Positions 1-7,167 of a stretch of 64,000 nt of DNA are shown piece after piece (position 1 is the first letter of the stretch; each line of letters begins with the position of its first letter). The stretch comes from Xinfangfangia pollutisoli (GTDB lineage Bacteria > Pseudomonadota > Alphaproteobacteria > Rhodobacterales > Rhodobacteraceae): assembly GCF_020179405.1 (NCBI RefSeq), contig NZ_JAICBZ010000001.1:124001-188000 (forward strand), in the 5' to 3' direction. The position numbers and the translations under genes are program-made. The notes under the pieces were generated by a model that saw nothing but the letters and a program-made list of their open reading frames with translations, did not search any database and was not told the origin of the DNA.

Positions 1-264
1 ACCCTCGGCCGAAATCGGCGACACTTCAAAGCCGCGCTGCCCCTCGGCCAGCACGAACCCATCCGCTGTCAGCCGCGACAAAGCCTCGCGCAATGTGCTG
101 GCGCCTGCGGCGTAATCCTCTTTCAGCTGGTCCAGCCGCAGCCGCTGGCCCGGGCGCAGGCGGCCCATGATGATATCGCTGCGCAGCCGCTGATAGATGG
201 TGGCGCCCACGGTTTCCCGGCCCATGCCTTCGGCGGTCTCCGGCTGCGGCGGAAGCGCGATCAT
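1..264 (-). CDS. GntR-family transcriptional regulator, C-terminally cut by window edge
   Basis: The first 88 residues of a GntR-type winged-helix regulator are visible; the rest lies left of the window. After a short leader comes a GntR DNA-binding domain (about residues 20-85) with the LRxDIxxGRLxPGxRL opening, the recognition helix STLREALSRL and the wing GFEVSPIS. The ATG at 264 overlaps the stop of the upstream GntR gene by 4 bp (ATGA), so the two are translationally coupled. By my own count about 36 of 66 aligned residues match the neighbour, suggesting a tandem duplication. It presumably controls the divergent TRAP/quinate genes with its partner. The effector domain is not visible, so FCD or UTRA type cannot be read here, though the resemblance to the neighbour suggests FCD. 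Confidence 0.85.
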   Translation of the reverse strand, partial: MIALPPQPETAEGMGRETVGATIYQRLRSDIIMGRLRPGQRLRLDQLKEDYAAGASTLREALSRLTADGFVLAEGQRGFEVSPISAEG

Positions 265-953
265 GCCGCCGCTCCCGAAGTCGTGCGGAACAAGCCGTTC
301 TGCGTCGTATAGTCGACGCAGGCGCCGATATGCGCGGTCAGCACGGCCCGGGCACGGTCGGCGTCGCGGTCCAGGGCCGCGGCCAGCAGGGCATCATGTT
401 CCTGCGCCGCCACCGTGCCACGGAACATCACCAAGAGAACCTGATAGCGCAGGAAACGGTCGAAGATCCGCTCATGCGTGGCCAGCAGCTCGGCCGATCC
501 GCAGGCCGAGATCAGCGCGACGTGGAATTCTCGGTCATAGCGTTTCCAGCGGGCCGTATCGCTGCGGTCCCCCGCCAGCATCCGCGCCTCCATCCGGGCC
601 AGCTTGTGATGCGTGCCCACGACCGCGGCCTCCCATTCCAGATCTCCCGCGGCGAAAGACGGGCCGACGGCATGGCATTCCAACAGGATGCGCATATCGG
701 AAATCTCGCGCAGATCGCGGGCCGAGATCGGGGCGACCTCGAAGCCCTTCTGCGGCTCGAACAGGATCAGCCCCTCGGCCACCAGACGGGCCAAAACCTC
801 GCGCAGGGTGGTCACGCTGACATCATACTCGTCGCGCAGCCGTTCCAGCCGCAGCTTGCCGCCCGGGTGCAGGCGGCCGAACAGGATATCCTCCCGCAGA
901 CGCCTGTAGGTCATCTCGCCCGGTGGGTCGCCGGGGGCCCGTGCCGCGATCAT
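261..953 (-). CDS. GntR-family (FCD-type) transcriptional regulator
   Basis: This 230-residue regulator has an N-terminal winged helix (about residues 10-80, recognition helix TTLREVLARL) followed by an all-helical effector domain of FCD type (about 85-215), the usual form for sensors of carboxylic acids. I chose the ATG at 953 because AGGAGG sits seven bases before it; an in-frame ATG at 1025 would add 24 residues with no domain character and run into the promoter region. The gene is divergent from a TRAP transporter and dehydroquinate/shikimate enzymes, so it probably responds to a quinate- or shikimate-like acid (inference). Its stop overlaps the start of a second, similar GntR gene. Confidence 0.88.
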   Translation of the reverse strand: MIAARAPGDPPGEMTYRRLREDILFGRLHPGGKLRLERLRDEYDVSVTTLREVLARLVAEGLILFEPQKGFEVAPISARDLREISDMRILLECHAVGPSFAAGDLEWEAAVVGTHHKLARMEARMLAGDRSDTARWKRYDREFHVALISACGSAELLATHERIFDRFLRYQVLLVMFRGTVAAQEHDALLAAALDRDADRARAVLTAHIGACVDYTTQNGLFRTTSGAAA

Positions 954-1001
954 CTTCCGTCCTCCTGCCCGCAGTGAAGCTGAACCCCTGCAGAAGCGCA
1001 A

Positions 1002-1015
1002 GATGCACGTGCATC
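1002..1015. promoter_or_regulatory. Perfect 14-bp palindrome, candidate GntR operator
   Basis: GATGCACGTGCATC is a perfect palindrome midway between the divergent GntR gene (start 953) and dctP (start 1148). Its place fits an operator that controls both directions. Binding by the GntR proteins is inferred only. Confidence 0.45.
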
Positions 1016-1017
1016 GG

Positions 1018-1050
1018 CATATCATATGGTGGTTTTGAAAATCTCATATG
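1018..1050. promoter_or_regulatory. CATATG-rich dyads in the divergent promoter
   Basis: CATATCATATG (1018-1028) is a palindrome around a central C, and CATATG recurs at 1045-1050, two helical turns away (22 bp). AT-rich sequence between them could hold the dctP promoter. Possible operator pair or promoter elements; no -35/-10 pair is clear enough to name. Confidence 0.3.
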
Positions 1051-1147
1051 AAAGATGAATCAATGGTTGATCGAAGAAAGATCCGATGGCAGTCTTCTCT
1101 CAGGCCGGCCGCTGGGGAGAGCGGTATCGCCGTTCAGGGAGGAATAT

Positions 1148-2140
1148 ATGACCATCAAAGTCACGCGGCGCAGCTTTGCCGCCCTTGGGACTGCCGTTCT
1201 GGCGACGCCCTTCGTGTCCCGTATTGCCCATGCACAGGACCCGGTGAAGATCCGGTTCTCTGCCGTGTTCTCGGAACAGGACATCCGGGCCGAGATGATG
1301 AAGAAATTCGCCGAAGGCATCGGCCCCGGCTTTGCCTATGAAGGGTTCTATGGCGGGGTGCTGTTCAAGCAGGGAACCGAACTGGTCGCCCTTCAGCGCG
1401 GCAATCTGGAGATGTCGAACATCGCGCCTCAGGACCTGTCCAATCAGGTGCCCGCGTGGTCGGCGCTGACCTCGGGCTATCTGTTCCGCGACTCGGCACA
1501 TCTGACCGCCTTCTTTGCCAGCGACGCCGGCACCGAGATGAAGGCCATGGCCGAGGAGCAGCTGGGGATCAAGATCCTTGGGCCAACCTTCTATGGCACC
1601 CGCCAGGTTGGCCTTTCCACCACCAAGAAAATCAGCACCCCCGAAGATATGGCCGGGATCAAGCTGCGGATGCCCGGCGGTGAGGCCTGGCAGTTCCTGG
1701 GTCAGGCGCTTGGTGCGAACCCGACGCCCATGGCCTATGCCGAGGTCTATACCGGCCTTCAGACCGGGGCGATCGACGGGCAGGACAATCCGCTGCCCAA
1801 TGTCGAGAACATGAAGTTCTATGAGGTGATGAAGCAAATCGTCCTGACCTCGCACCTTGTCGCTTTTGACCTGCTGACCCTTTCCGGTCAGGTCTGGGCC
1901 GCCTTGTCGGACGATCAGAAAGCTGCGGTCCAGAAAGCCGCGGATGAGGCGATCGCCTTCTCGACCGCCGAGCATGTGAAGCGCGAAGCGGATCTGGCCA
2001 AGACCATGGCCGAGCGGGGGCTGGACGTCTACACACCCGATGTCGAGGTGTTCCGCGCCCATGTGCAGAAGGCCTATCTCGAATCCGACCTGGCCAAGGA
2101 CTGGCCCGAGGGGCTGGTCGACCGGATTACCGCTCTCTGA
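1148..2140 (+). CDS. dctP: TRAP transporter periplasmic solute-binding subunit (DctP family)
   Basis: The 330-residue product is the periplasmic receptor of a tripartite ATP-independent transporter. The N-terminus carries a twin-arginine-like signal (RRSFAALGTAVLATPFVSRIAHA, split here as RRSF then a hydrophobic stretch ending AHA), after which the mature DctP fold runs to the end, including the family-typical LRMPGGEAWQFLGQALGANP and AEVYTGLQTGAIDGQDNP segments with the substrate-clamping arginine. I chose the ATG at 1148, preceded by GGGAGGA, over an upstream in-frame ATG at 1055 that would bury the signal peptide. dctQ follows after 63 bp and dctM overlaps dctQ. The enzymes downstream suggest a cyclic polyol acid such as quinate or shikimate as ligand; this is inference. 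Confidence 0.93.
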   Translation: MTIKVTRRSFAALGTAVLATPFVSRIAHAQDPVKIRFSAVFSEQDIRAEMMKKFAEGIGPGFAYEGFYGGVLFKQGTELVALQRGNLEMSNIAPQDLSNQVPAWSALTSGYLFRDSAHLTAFFASDAGTEMKAMAEEQLGIKILGPTFYGTRQVGLSTTKKISTPEDMAGIKLRMPGGEAWQFLGQALGANPTPMAYAEVYTGLQTGAIDGQDNPLPNVENMKFYEVMKQIVLTSHLVAFDLLTLSGQVWAALSDDQKAAVQKAADEAIAFSTAEHVKREADLAKTMAERGLDVYTPDVEVFRAHVQKAYLESDLAKDWPEGLVDRITAL

Positions 2141-2203
2141 TCCGCTGCACTCGGCGCGGCCCCTGCACCGGGGCCGCGCGCGCCCAAATTTCCGAGGTCG
2201 CCC

Positions 2204-2716
2204 ATGCCCCTTGCAAGGCTTTCCGCGTGGCTGCGCCGCCGCGCCGAGGACGTGATGGTCCTGATGCTTCTGGCCATGTTTCTGGTGTTCCTGCTGCAGA
2301 TCGTGTCGCGCTACGTGCTGAACCTGCCCATGGGCTGGACCCATGAGGTCAGCGTGGTGCTGTGGATCTGGCTGGTGCTGTTCGGCGGCGCCTTCGTCAT
2401 CCGCGACTCTGAAGAGATGCGTTTTGATCTGGTCTATTCCGTCGTGGGCGCCCGCACACGCCGAGCCTTCGCGCTGATCACGGCGGTCGTCACCGTGGCG
2501 GCCCTGGTCTGGTCGATGCCCGCAACCTGGGATTACGTCACCTTCATGAAGGTAGAGAAGTCGGCCTATCTGCGCATCCGGTTCGACTGGCTCTACTCGA
2601 TCTATGTCGTCTTCGCGGCGGCCATGATCCTCCGTCATCTTTGGGTCGGCTTTCGCGCCATCTATGGCCGCGGTCCCGAGGCCTACGACCCCACCAAGGC
2701 GAGTTCCGGCGTATGA
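2204..2716 (+). CDS. dctQ: TRAP transporter small membrane subunit (DctQ family)
   Basis: The 170-residue protein has the four-helix layout of DctQ subunits: hydrophobic segments near residues 18-38, 50-72, 90-112 and 128-150, with the family feature of a tryptophan-rich second helix (LPMGWTHEVSVVLWIWLVLFG). It bridges the DctP receptor and the DctM channel in the inner membrane. Its stop codon overlaps the dctM start (ATGA at 2713-2716), which is normal for this pair. Confidence 0.92.
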   Translation: MPLARLSAWLRRRAEDVMVLMLLAMFLVFLLQIVSRYVLNLPMGWTHEVSVVLWIWLVLFGGAFVIRDSEEMRFDLVYSVVGARTRRAFALITAVVTVAALVWSMPATWDYVTFMKVEKSAYLRIRFDWLYSIYVVFAAAMILRHLWVGFRAIYGRGPEAYDPTKASSGV

Positions 2717-4014
2717 CCCTGACGAGCCCCTTTTCGCTGACTATTCTTGCCATCACCGGGCTGGCGCTGCTGGGTCTGCCCATCGGCCTGTCGATGATCG
2801 TGGGATCGATCGGCTATCTGTGGATGTCCGGCATGGATATGGGCACCGCAGCCGAGCAGTTCCTGAACGGGATGTATTCCAACTACATCATCCTTGCGGT
2901 GCCGCTGTTCATCTTCGCGGCCGAGATCATGAATTCTGGCTCCATGACCGAACGGCTCTTGCGGTTCTGCAACGTGCTGGTCGGGCATATGCGCGGCGGT
3001 CTGGCGCAGGTGAATGTCGTGCAATCGCTGATCTTCGCGGGCATGTCCGGATCGGCCATCGCCGATGCGGCAGGATCGGGCCGCATGATGCAGAACATGA
3101 TGACGCGCGACAACCGCTATACGCCGTCCTATACGGCGGCCCTGACGGCGGTGACATCGGTGGTCGGGCCGATCCTGCCGCCTTCGATCCCGATGGTGGT
3201 ATATGCGCTCGTCTCCGACGCCTCGATCGGCTATCTGTTCCTTGCCGGCGTCGTGCCCGGCCTTCTGATGACCGCGATGCAGATGGCGCAGGTGGCCTGG
3301 GACGCACGGCGCCACAATTTCCCGGTGGAAGAGCGTGTCGCGATGCGGGAAATCCCCCGCGTCACCTGGGCGGCTTTCCCGACGCTGTTGATGCCCGTCA
3401 TCCTTTTGGGCTGCATCTACAGCGGCGTGACCACGCCCACCGAGGCCGCCGCCCTGGCCGCCGCCTATGCGGTGCTGGTCTCTACCGTGATCTACCGCAG
3501 CCTGACCTGGCGCGAGGGCTACAATGCCGTCCTGATCTCGGCCAAGACCTCGGCTTCGATCGGGATGATGATCGGCGGGGCGCTGGTCTTCAATTACGTC
3601 GTCACCGTCGAGAACATCCCCGAAACCCTGCGTGTCCTGCTGCAGGGATGGGAGCTGTCGACGCTGCAATTCCTGCTGCTGGTGAACGCGATCCTGCTGA
3701 TCCTTGGCTGCGTGCTGGAAGGAACGGCGGTTCTTCTGATCATCGTTCCGGTTTTCATCCCGGCCGCGCAAGCACTTGGCATCGATCTGGTGCATTTCGG
3801 CGTGGTCGTGGTCGTGAACATCATGCTGGGGCTGGTCACGCCGCCCTATGGGCTTTTGCTGTTCATCATGACGAATATCTCCGGCTCTCCGATGAGGGAC
3901 ATCATCCGCGACTGCCTGCCCTTCCTGGGCTGGATGGTCCTCTGCCTTGGACTGATCACCTTCTTCCCTGACCTCGTGCTTTGGCTGCCCCGCATGGCGG
4001 GCTATGCCGGCTGA
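2713..4014 (+). CDS. dctM: TRAP transporter large permease subunit (DctM family)
   Basis: The 433-residue product has about 12 hydrophobic segments and the DctM landmarks: LLGLPIGLSMI near the N-terminus, FAGMSGSAIADAAGSG (the conserved MSGSAxADA motif, about residues 103-118), GPILPPSIPMVVYA, a TTPTEAAALAA helix and GLVTPPYGLLLFI near the C-terminus. It forms the sodium-driven channel of the transporter. The start at 2713 is fixed by the 4-bp overlap with dctQ; a longer frame from 2641 reads through dctQ and lacks membrane character. Three bases after its stop the aroQ region begins, so the whole set is one operon. Confidence 0.94.
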   Translation: MTLTSPFSLTILAITGLALLGLPIGLSMIVGSIGYLWMSGMDMGTAAEQFLNGMYSNYIILAVPLFIFAAEIMNSGSMTERLLRFCNVLVGHMRGGLAQVNVVQSLIFAGMSGSAIADAAGSGRMMQNMMTRDNRYTPSYTAALTAVTSVVGPILPPSIPMVVYALVSDASIGYLFLAGVVPGLLMTAMQMAQVAWDARRHNFPVEERVAMREIPRVTWAAFPTLLMPVILLGCIYSGVTTPTEAAALAAAYAVLVSTVIYRSLTWREGYNAVLISAKTSASIGMMIGGALVFNYVVTVENIPETLRVLLQGWELSTLQFLLLVNAILLILGCVLEGTAVLLIIVPVFIPAAQALGIDLVHFGVVVVVNIMLGLVTPPYGLLLFIMTNISGSPMRDIIRDCLPFLGWMVLCLGLITFFPDLVLWLPRMAGYAG

Positions 4015-4029
4015 CCTTTGGTGACCGAA

Positions 4030-4458
4030 ATGACCATCTACATCCTGAACGGCCCCAACCTGAACCGCCTTGGCAAGCGCGAACCCGAAATCTACGGCCA
4101 TACGACCCTGGCCGAGGTCGAGGCCTGGTCGCGTGCGGCGGCAGGCGATCACTCGGTGGAATTCCGCCAGACCAATGCCGAATTCCAGCTGATCGACTGG
4201 GTGCATGAGGCGATCGACGCCAAGGCCGCCGGTCTGATCATCAATCCGGCCGGGCTGACCTTCACCTCGGTGCCGGTGATGGACGCGCTGAAGATGTACC
4301 CCGCGCCGAAGATCGAGCTTCACATCTCGAATATCCATGCGCGCGAGGCGGTCTATCACCGGTCTCTGATGTCGCCCGTCGTGACGGCAGTGGTCGCCGG
4401 GCTGGGCCCGCGCGGCTACCCGGTCGCCGTTCGGGCCCTTCTGGACCTGATCGGCTAA
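4030..4458 (+). CDS. aroQ: Type II 3-dehydroquinate dehydratase with an altered active-site His position
   Basis: The 142-residue product matches small type II dehydroquinases, which interconvert 3-dehydroquinate and 3-dehydroshikimate. Seen: LNGPNLNRLGKREPEIYG (catalytic Arg and Tyr loop, about 5-22), the NPAGLTFTSV loop (about 73-82) and HISNIHARE (about 99-107, catalytic His). In most family members the second motif reads THTSV; here Phe replaces that His. The enzyme probably still works, since the essential Tyr and HISN His are kept, but its tuning may differ. ATG 4030 is taken as start; GTG 4021 is possible, and neither has a strong ribosome site. Its place after a TRAP transporter and before a quinate/shikimate dehydrogenase argues for catabolism rather than biosynthesis. 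Confidence 0.88.
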   Translation: MTIYILNGPNLNRLGKREPEIYGHTTLAEVEAWSRAAAGDHSVEFRQTNAEFQLIDWVHEAIDAKAAGLIINPAGLTFTSVPVMDALKMYPAPKIELHISNIHAREAVYHRSLMSPVVTAVVAGLGPRGYPVAVRALLDLIG

Positions 4459-4462
4459 GATC

Positions 4463-5314
4463 ATGCCGGGGCAAATCCGCGTCGGCCTGATCGGCGCAGG
4501 CATCCAACAGTCCAAATCGCCGCTTCTGCATATGCAGGAGGCGCGGGCGCAGGGCCTTTCGCTGAGCTATGAGCTGATCGACCTGACCGCGCGCGGCCTG
4601 GGGCCCGAGGCCTTGCCCGAGCTTCTCGCCGCGGCCGAGGCACAGGGGTTTGCCGGCGTGAACATCACCCATCCCTGCAAACAGCGGGTGATCCCGCTGC
4701 TGAATGAGCTGTCCGAAGATGCAGCCCAGCTGGGCGCGGTGAATACGGTGCTGTTCCGCGACGGGTGCCGGATCGGGCACAATACCGATTGGTCGGGCTT
4801 TGCCGAAAGCTTCCGCCGCGGCCTGCCTGATGTGGCCTTCCGCAATGTGCTTCTGGTGGGAACAGGCGGCGCGGGCGCCGCCGTGGCCCATGCCTGCCTT
4901 CGGCTTGGCGTCGAGCGGCTGTGGCTTCACGACGCCGACCTCGCCCGGGCAGAGGCGCTGGCCGCCGATCTGAACGCGCGGACAGGCGCCACCCCCGCCG
5001 TTGCAACGCCCTATCTGGCCAGCGCGATGGCGCAGGTTGACGGGCTGATCAACGCGACACCCATGGGGATGGAAGCTCATCCCGGCCTGCCCGTGGACCC
5101 CGGACTGCTGACCGCCCGGCACTGGGTGGCCGAGATCGTCTATTTCCCGCTGGAAACCGCCCTGCTGACAGCGGCGCGCGCGCGCGGCTGCCGGGTGCTG
5201 CACGGCGGCGGCATGGCAGTGTTCCAGGCCGCCGCGGCCTTTCGCCTGTTCACCGGGCAAGAGCCGGATCCGGAAAGGATGATGGCGCATTTCGCGCAGA
5301 TGACCGGGGGCTGA
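4463..5314 (+). CDS. Quinate/shikimate dehydrogenase (AroE superfamily), probably NAD-dependent
   Basis: The 283-residue product belongs to the shikimate dehydrogenase family. Substrate-site residues are present: QSKSP (serines, about 16-20), NITHPCK with the catalytic Lys (about 71-77) and NTDWSGF with the catalytic Asp (about 109-115). The Rossmann motif GTGGAGAAVAH (about 132-142) is followed by a second strand ending WLHDAD; an acidic residue there, in place of the basic patch of NADP-dependent AroE, is the pattern of NAD-dependent quinate/shikimate dehydrogenases such as the Corynebacterium enzyme. It starts 4 bp after aroQ. With aroQ it would feed 3-dehydroshikimate; no 3-dehydroshikimate dehydratase is in the window. 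Confidence 0.85.
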   Translation: MPGQIRVGLIGAGIQQSKSPLLHMQEARAQGLSLSYELIDLTARGLGPEALPELLAAAEAQGFAGVNITHPCKQRVIPLLNELSEDAAQLGAVNTVLFRDGCRIGHNTDWSGFAESFRRGLPDVAFRNVLLVGTGGAGAAVAHACLRLGVERLWLHDADLARAEALAADLNARTGATPAVATPYLASAMAQVDGLINATPMGMEAHPGLPVDPGLLTARHWVAEIVYFPLETALLTAARARGCRVLHGGGMAVFQAAAAFRLFTGQEPDPERMMAHFAQMTGG

Positions 5315-5397
5315 CAGGTCTCCGGCCCCGTCCCTCCGCCGAACGCGTGACCATCTTGAACCGCGCCGGATTTGCCTCGGCCTCTGCCGGCGCGATG

Positions 5398-5416
5398 GTC
5401 CCGCGCGGCGCGGGAC
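5398..5416. terminator. GC-rich dyad after the quinate operon
   Basis: GTCCCGCGC and GCGCGGGAC form a near-perfect 9-bp inverted repeat around one base, 84 bp past the aroE-family stop. No T run follows, so a termination role is only possible. Confidence 0.3.
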
Positions 5417-5464
5417 GGCGGGACGGGTTGATCCATCGGCCGCAAGGATCCGTCAGGCCGGCGT

Positions 5465-5482
5465 GACATTGGGGGCAATGTC
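5465..5482. terminator. Hairpin between convergent genes
   Basis: GACATTG, loop GGGG, CAATGTC: a 7-bp perfect stem in the gap between the quinate operon (+) and scpB (-). It could stop transcription from either side, although no clear U tract is present. Confidence 0.35.
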
Positions 5483-5503
5483 TCAAGGGTCTGCGTCCAT
5501 GCG

Positions 5504-6139
5504 CTAATCGCCCACAATCGGCAGATCCAGCGCGGGGTCTGTCGCGGGCCTCAGCAAACCCGCATCTTCCAGCGCCTCGAAGTCGGGCAAGTCGCGCAGC
5601 GTTTCCAGCCCGAACTGCACCAGAAACCCCGGCGTGGTGACATAGGTGTAGGGCGCGCCCGGCTCGGGGCTGCGCGGGCCGCGGGCGATCAGGGCCTGAC
5701 GGTGCAGGCGCGCGATCAGATCGCGGCTGACCTCGCGGCCCGTCAGGCGCGCGATCGCGCCACGGGTCACCGGCTGCATATAGGCGATGATGGTCAGCAC
5801 AAGGGCTTCGTTCCGGGTCAGATCGCGCATGGCATCGCCGTCCTTCCGCGCGGTGCGGATCGCGGCGGCATGCTCTGGCCTGGTCCGGAACTGCCAACCG
5901 CCCGCAAGGCGCGCGATCTCGTAGGGACGACTCGCAAGTTCGGCAGAAATATCCTCGATCAGCAGATCAAGCGCACAATCCCGGCCGACCACACGGGCCA
6001 GGACGTCGCGCCCGACCGGATCGGAGGACGCAAACAGCACTGCCTCGACCCGCGCCATCCATTCGCGCCAGCGCAGGGCCGGCGGCAGATCGGCCAGTTC
6101 GGTGTCCAGCGGTTCGGATGATTTCTGTGCCATCGTCAA
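5504..6139 (-). CDS. scpB: ScpB-like kleisin-associated protein, replicon-borne paralogue
   Basis: The 211-residue protein resembles ScpB of the SMC-ScpA-ScpB condensin: two winged-helix domains, the first around residues 28-105 (VEAVLFASSDPVGRDVLARVV and GGWQFRTRPEHA), the second around 110-185 (LTRNEALVLTIIAYMQPVTRGAIARLTGREVSRDLIARL, then YTYVTTPGFLVQFGLETLRDLP). Length and motifs agree with the family. No scpA or smc lies nearby; instead it follows a DUF1403 gene with a 4-bp overlap and sits beside a tyrosine recombinase and parAB, which suggests a role in maintenance or unlinking of this replicon rather than of the main chromosome. That role is inference. Confidence 0.85.
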   Translation of the reverse strand: MTMAQKSSEPLDTELADLPPALRWREWMARVEAVLFASSDPVGRDVLARVVGRDCALDLLIEDISAELASRPYEIARLAGGWQFRTRPEHAAAIRTARKDGDAMRDLTRNEALVLTIIAYMQPVTRGAIARLTGREVSRDLIARLHRQALIARGPRSPEPGAPYTYVTTPGFLVQFGLETLRDLPDFEALEDAGLLRPATDPALDLPIVGD

Positions 6140-7053
6140 AGCCCGTAAAGCCGGAAGGTCGGCCGTCCGGTCAACTCGCGCACCAGGCCCAGTGAGGTCA
6201 GCCGCTCAAACAGCCGCCGCGCCGCACGGTCGCTGGTCGCGGCCCCCGCCTGGGCCGCCAGCGCATCCTCGGTCAAAACTGCGGCAAGGGTGGCGGCCGC
6301 GTCCTTTCCCGGCCGTCGCAGATGTGCCGCGCGCAAGGCATTGGCCCGGCGGGTCAGATCGGCGTGAAGATCTACCGCTGCGACGGCCCCCCTGCCCCAG
6401 GCCCGCGCGCAGGCCGCAAGCCATGCCTCGCCCTCCAGCCGGAATTCTGCCCGCGGCAGATGGGCCGCAAGCAGCGGGACCGGTCGCTCCCAGCCAAGCG
6501 CCCGGGCCAACAGCGCATCCGCCAACCAAAGCGCCAAACCGCGACCGGCCGGACCAAGGGCAAGACCCTCGCGCCCGGCTTCAGCAGCAAAGCGCAGCGG
6601 CGGCGTACGGCCAGCAAGGCGCGCGCCGAGGTCGTGCAGGATCTTGGCGCTTGGCCCGGGCGGCAAATCGAAGAAGCCGGGCAGACGTGCGGGCCAATCT
6701 GCCGAACGCAGCGCCCGCGCCTCTCCCAGCGCACGCCAGCCGATCAGCATCCGCCCCGCGGGGCCGGGATCGTCGCCGGGTCTGCGCAGGGCGAAGGCAT
6801 CGCGGAGTTCGGCTTCGCCTTCACGGCGCCCTTCCTGCCGGGAAACGGCCGCTGCGGCCGAAAGCGCCAGCCGCTTGCGCCAAAGGATGCCGACCGGGTC
6901 GTCGGACCGCGCAATCGGATCCAGCACAGCAAGGGCTGCCCCGGCAGAAAACATCGCGGTTTCAACATCATCACGACCGACGCCCTGCCGAACCCAGCGC
7001 GGCATAGCCGAAGGAGTTAAGGAAGGCAAAGAGGATTTCGGGGCAGAGACCAT
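6136..7053 (-). CDS. DUF1403 family protein
   Basis: The 305-residue protein fits DUF1403, an uncharacterised alphaproteobacterial family. Recognisable parts are the VETAMFSAGAALAVLD opening helix, WRKRLALSAAAAVSRQEGRREGEAELRDA and RRPGDDPGPAGR, then an Ala/Leu/Arg-rich helical body; the last 60 residues (LTEDALAAQAG..SDRAARRLFERLTSLGLVRELTGRPTFRLYGL) look like a small winged helix. It has no membrane segment or catalytic motif that I can name. It is coupled to scpB by ATGA (6136-6139) and divergent from a tyrosine recombinase 115 bp away. The combination suggests a DNA-acting partner of ScpB or of the recombinase. Confidence 0.8.
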   Translation of the reverse strand: MVSAPKSSLPSLTPSAMPRWVRQGVGRDDVETAMFSAGAALAVLDPIARSDDPVGILWRKRLALSAAAAVSRQEGRREGEAELRDAFALRRPGDDPGPAGRMLIGWRALGEARALRSADWPARLPGFFDLPPGPSAKILHDLGARLAGRTPPLRFAAEAGREGLALGPAGRGLALWLADALLARALGWERPVPLLAAHLPRAEFRLEGEAWLAACARAWGRGAVAAVDLHADLTRRANALRAAHLRRPGKDAAATLAAVLTEDALAAQAGAATSDRAARRLFERLTSLGLVRELTGRPTFRLYGL

Positions 7054-7129
7054 GCCGGAACCTTAGCAGCTATCGGCGCTTTGAACCACAATTATACATC
7101 AGATCCGCCGCGCCTGTCATTTCTCGGCA

Positions 7130-7158
7130 ATGTCCAATAAGTTTGCATTATCAGACAT
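7130..7158. promoter_or_regulatory. dif-like recombination site 1 (candidate)
   Basis: Left arm ATGTCCAATAA (7130-7140) and right arm TTATCAGACAT (7148-7158) are inverted copies matching at 9 of 11 positions and enclose a 7-bp spacer, GTTTGCA. Arms ending ATAA and starting TTAT around a short asymmetric core are the layout of Xer dif sites (which usually have 6 bp). It lies between the divergent DUF1403 and recombinase genes, 9 bp before the recombinase ATG, so it could also be that gene's operator. Confidence 0.6.
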
Positions 7159-7167
7159 ACAGGAAGT

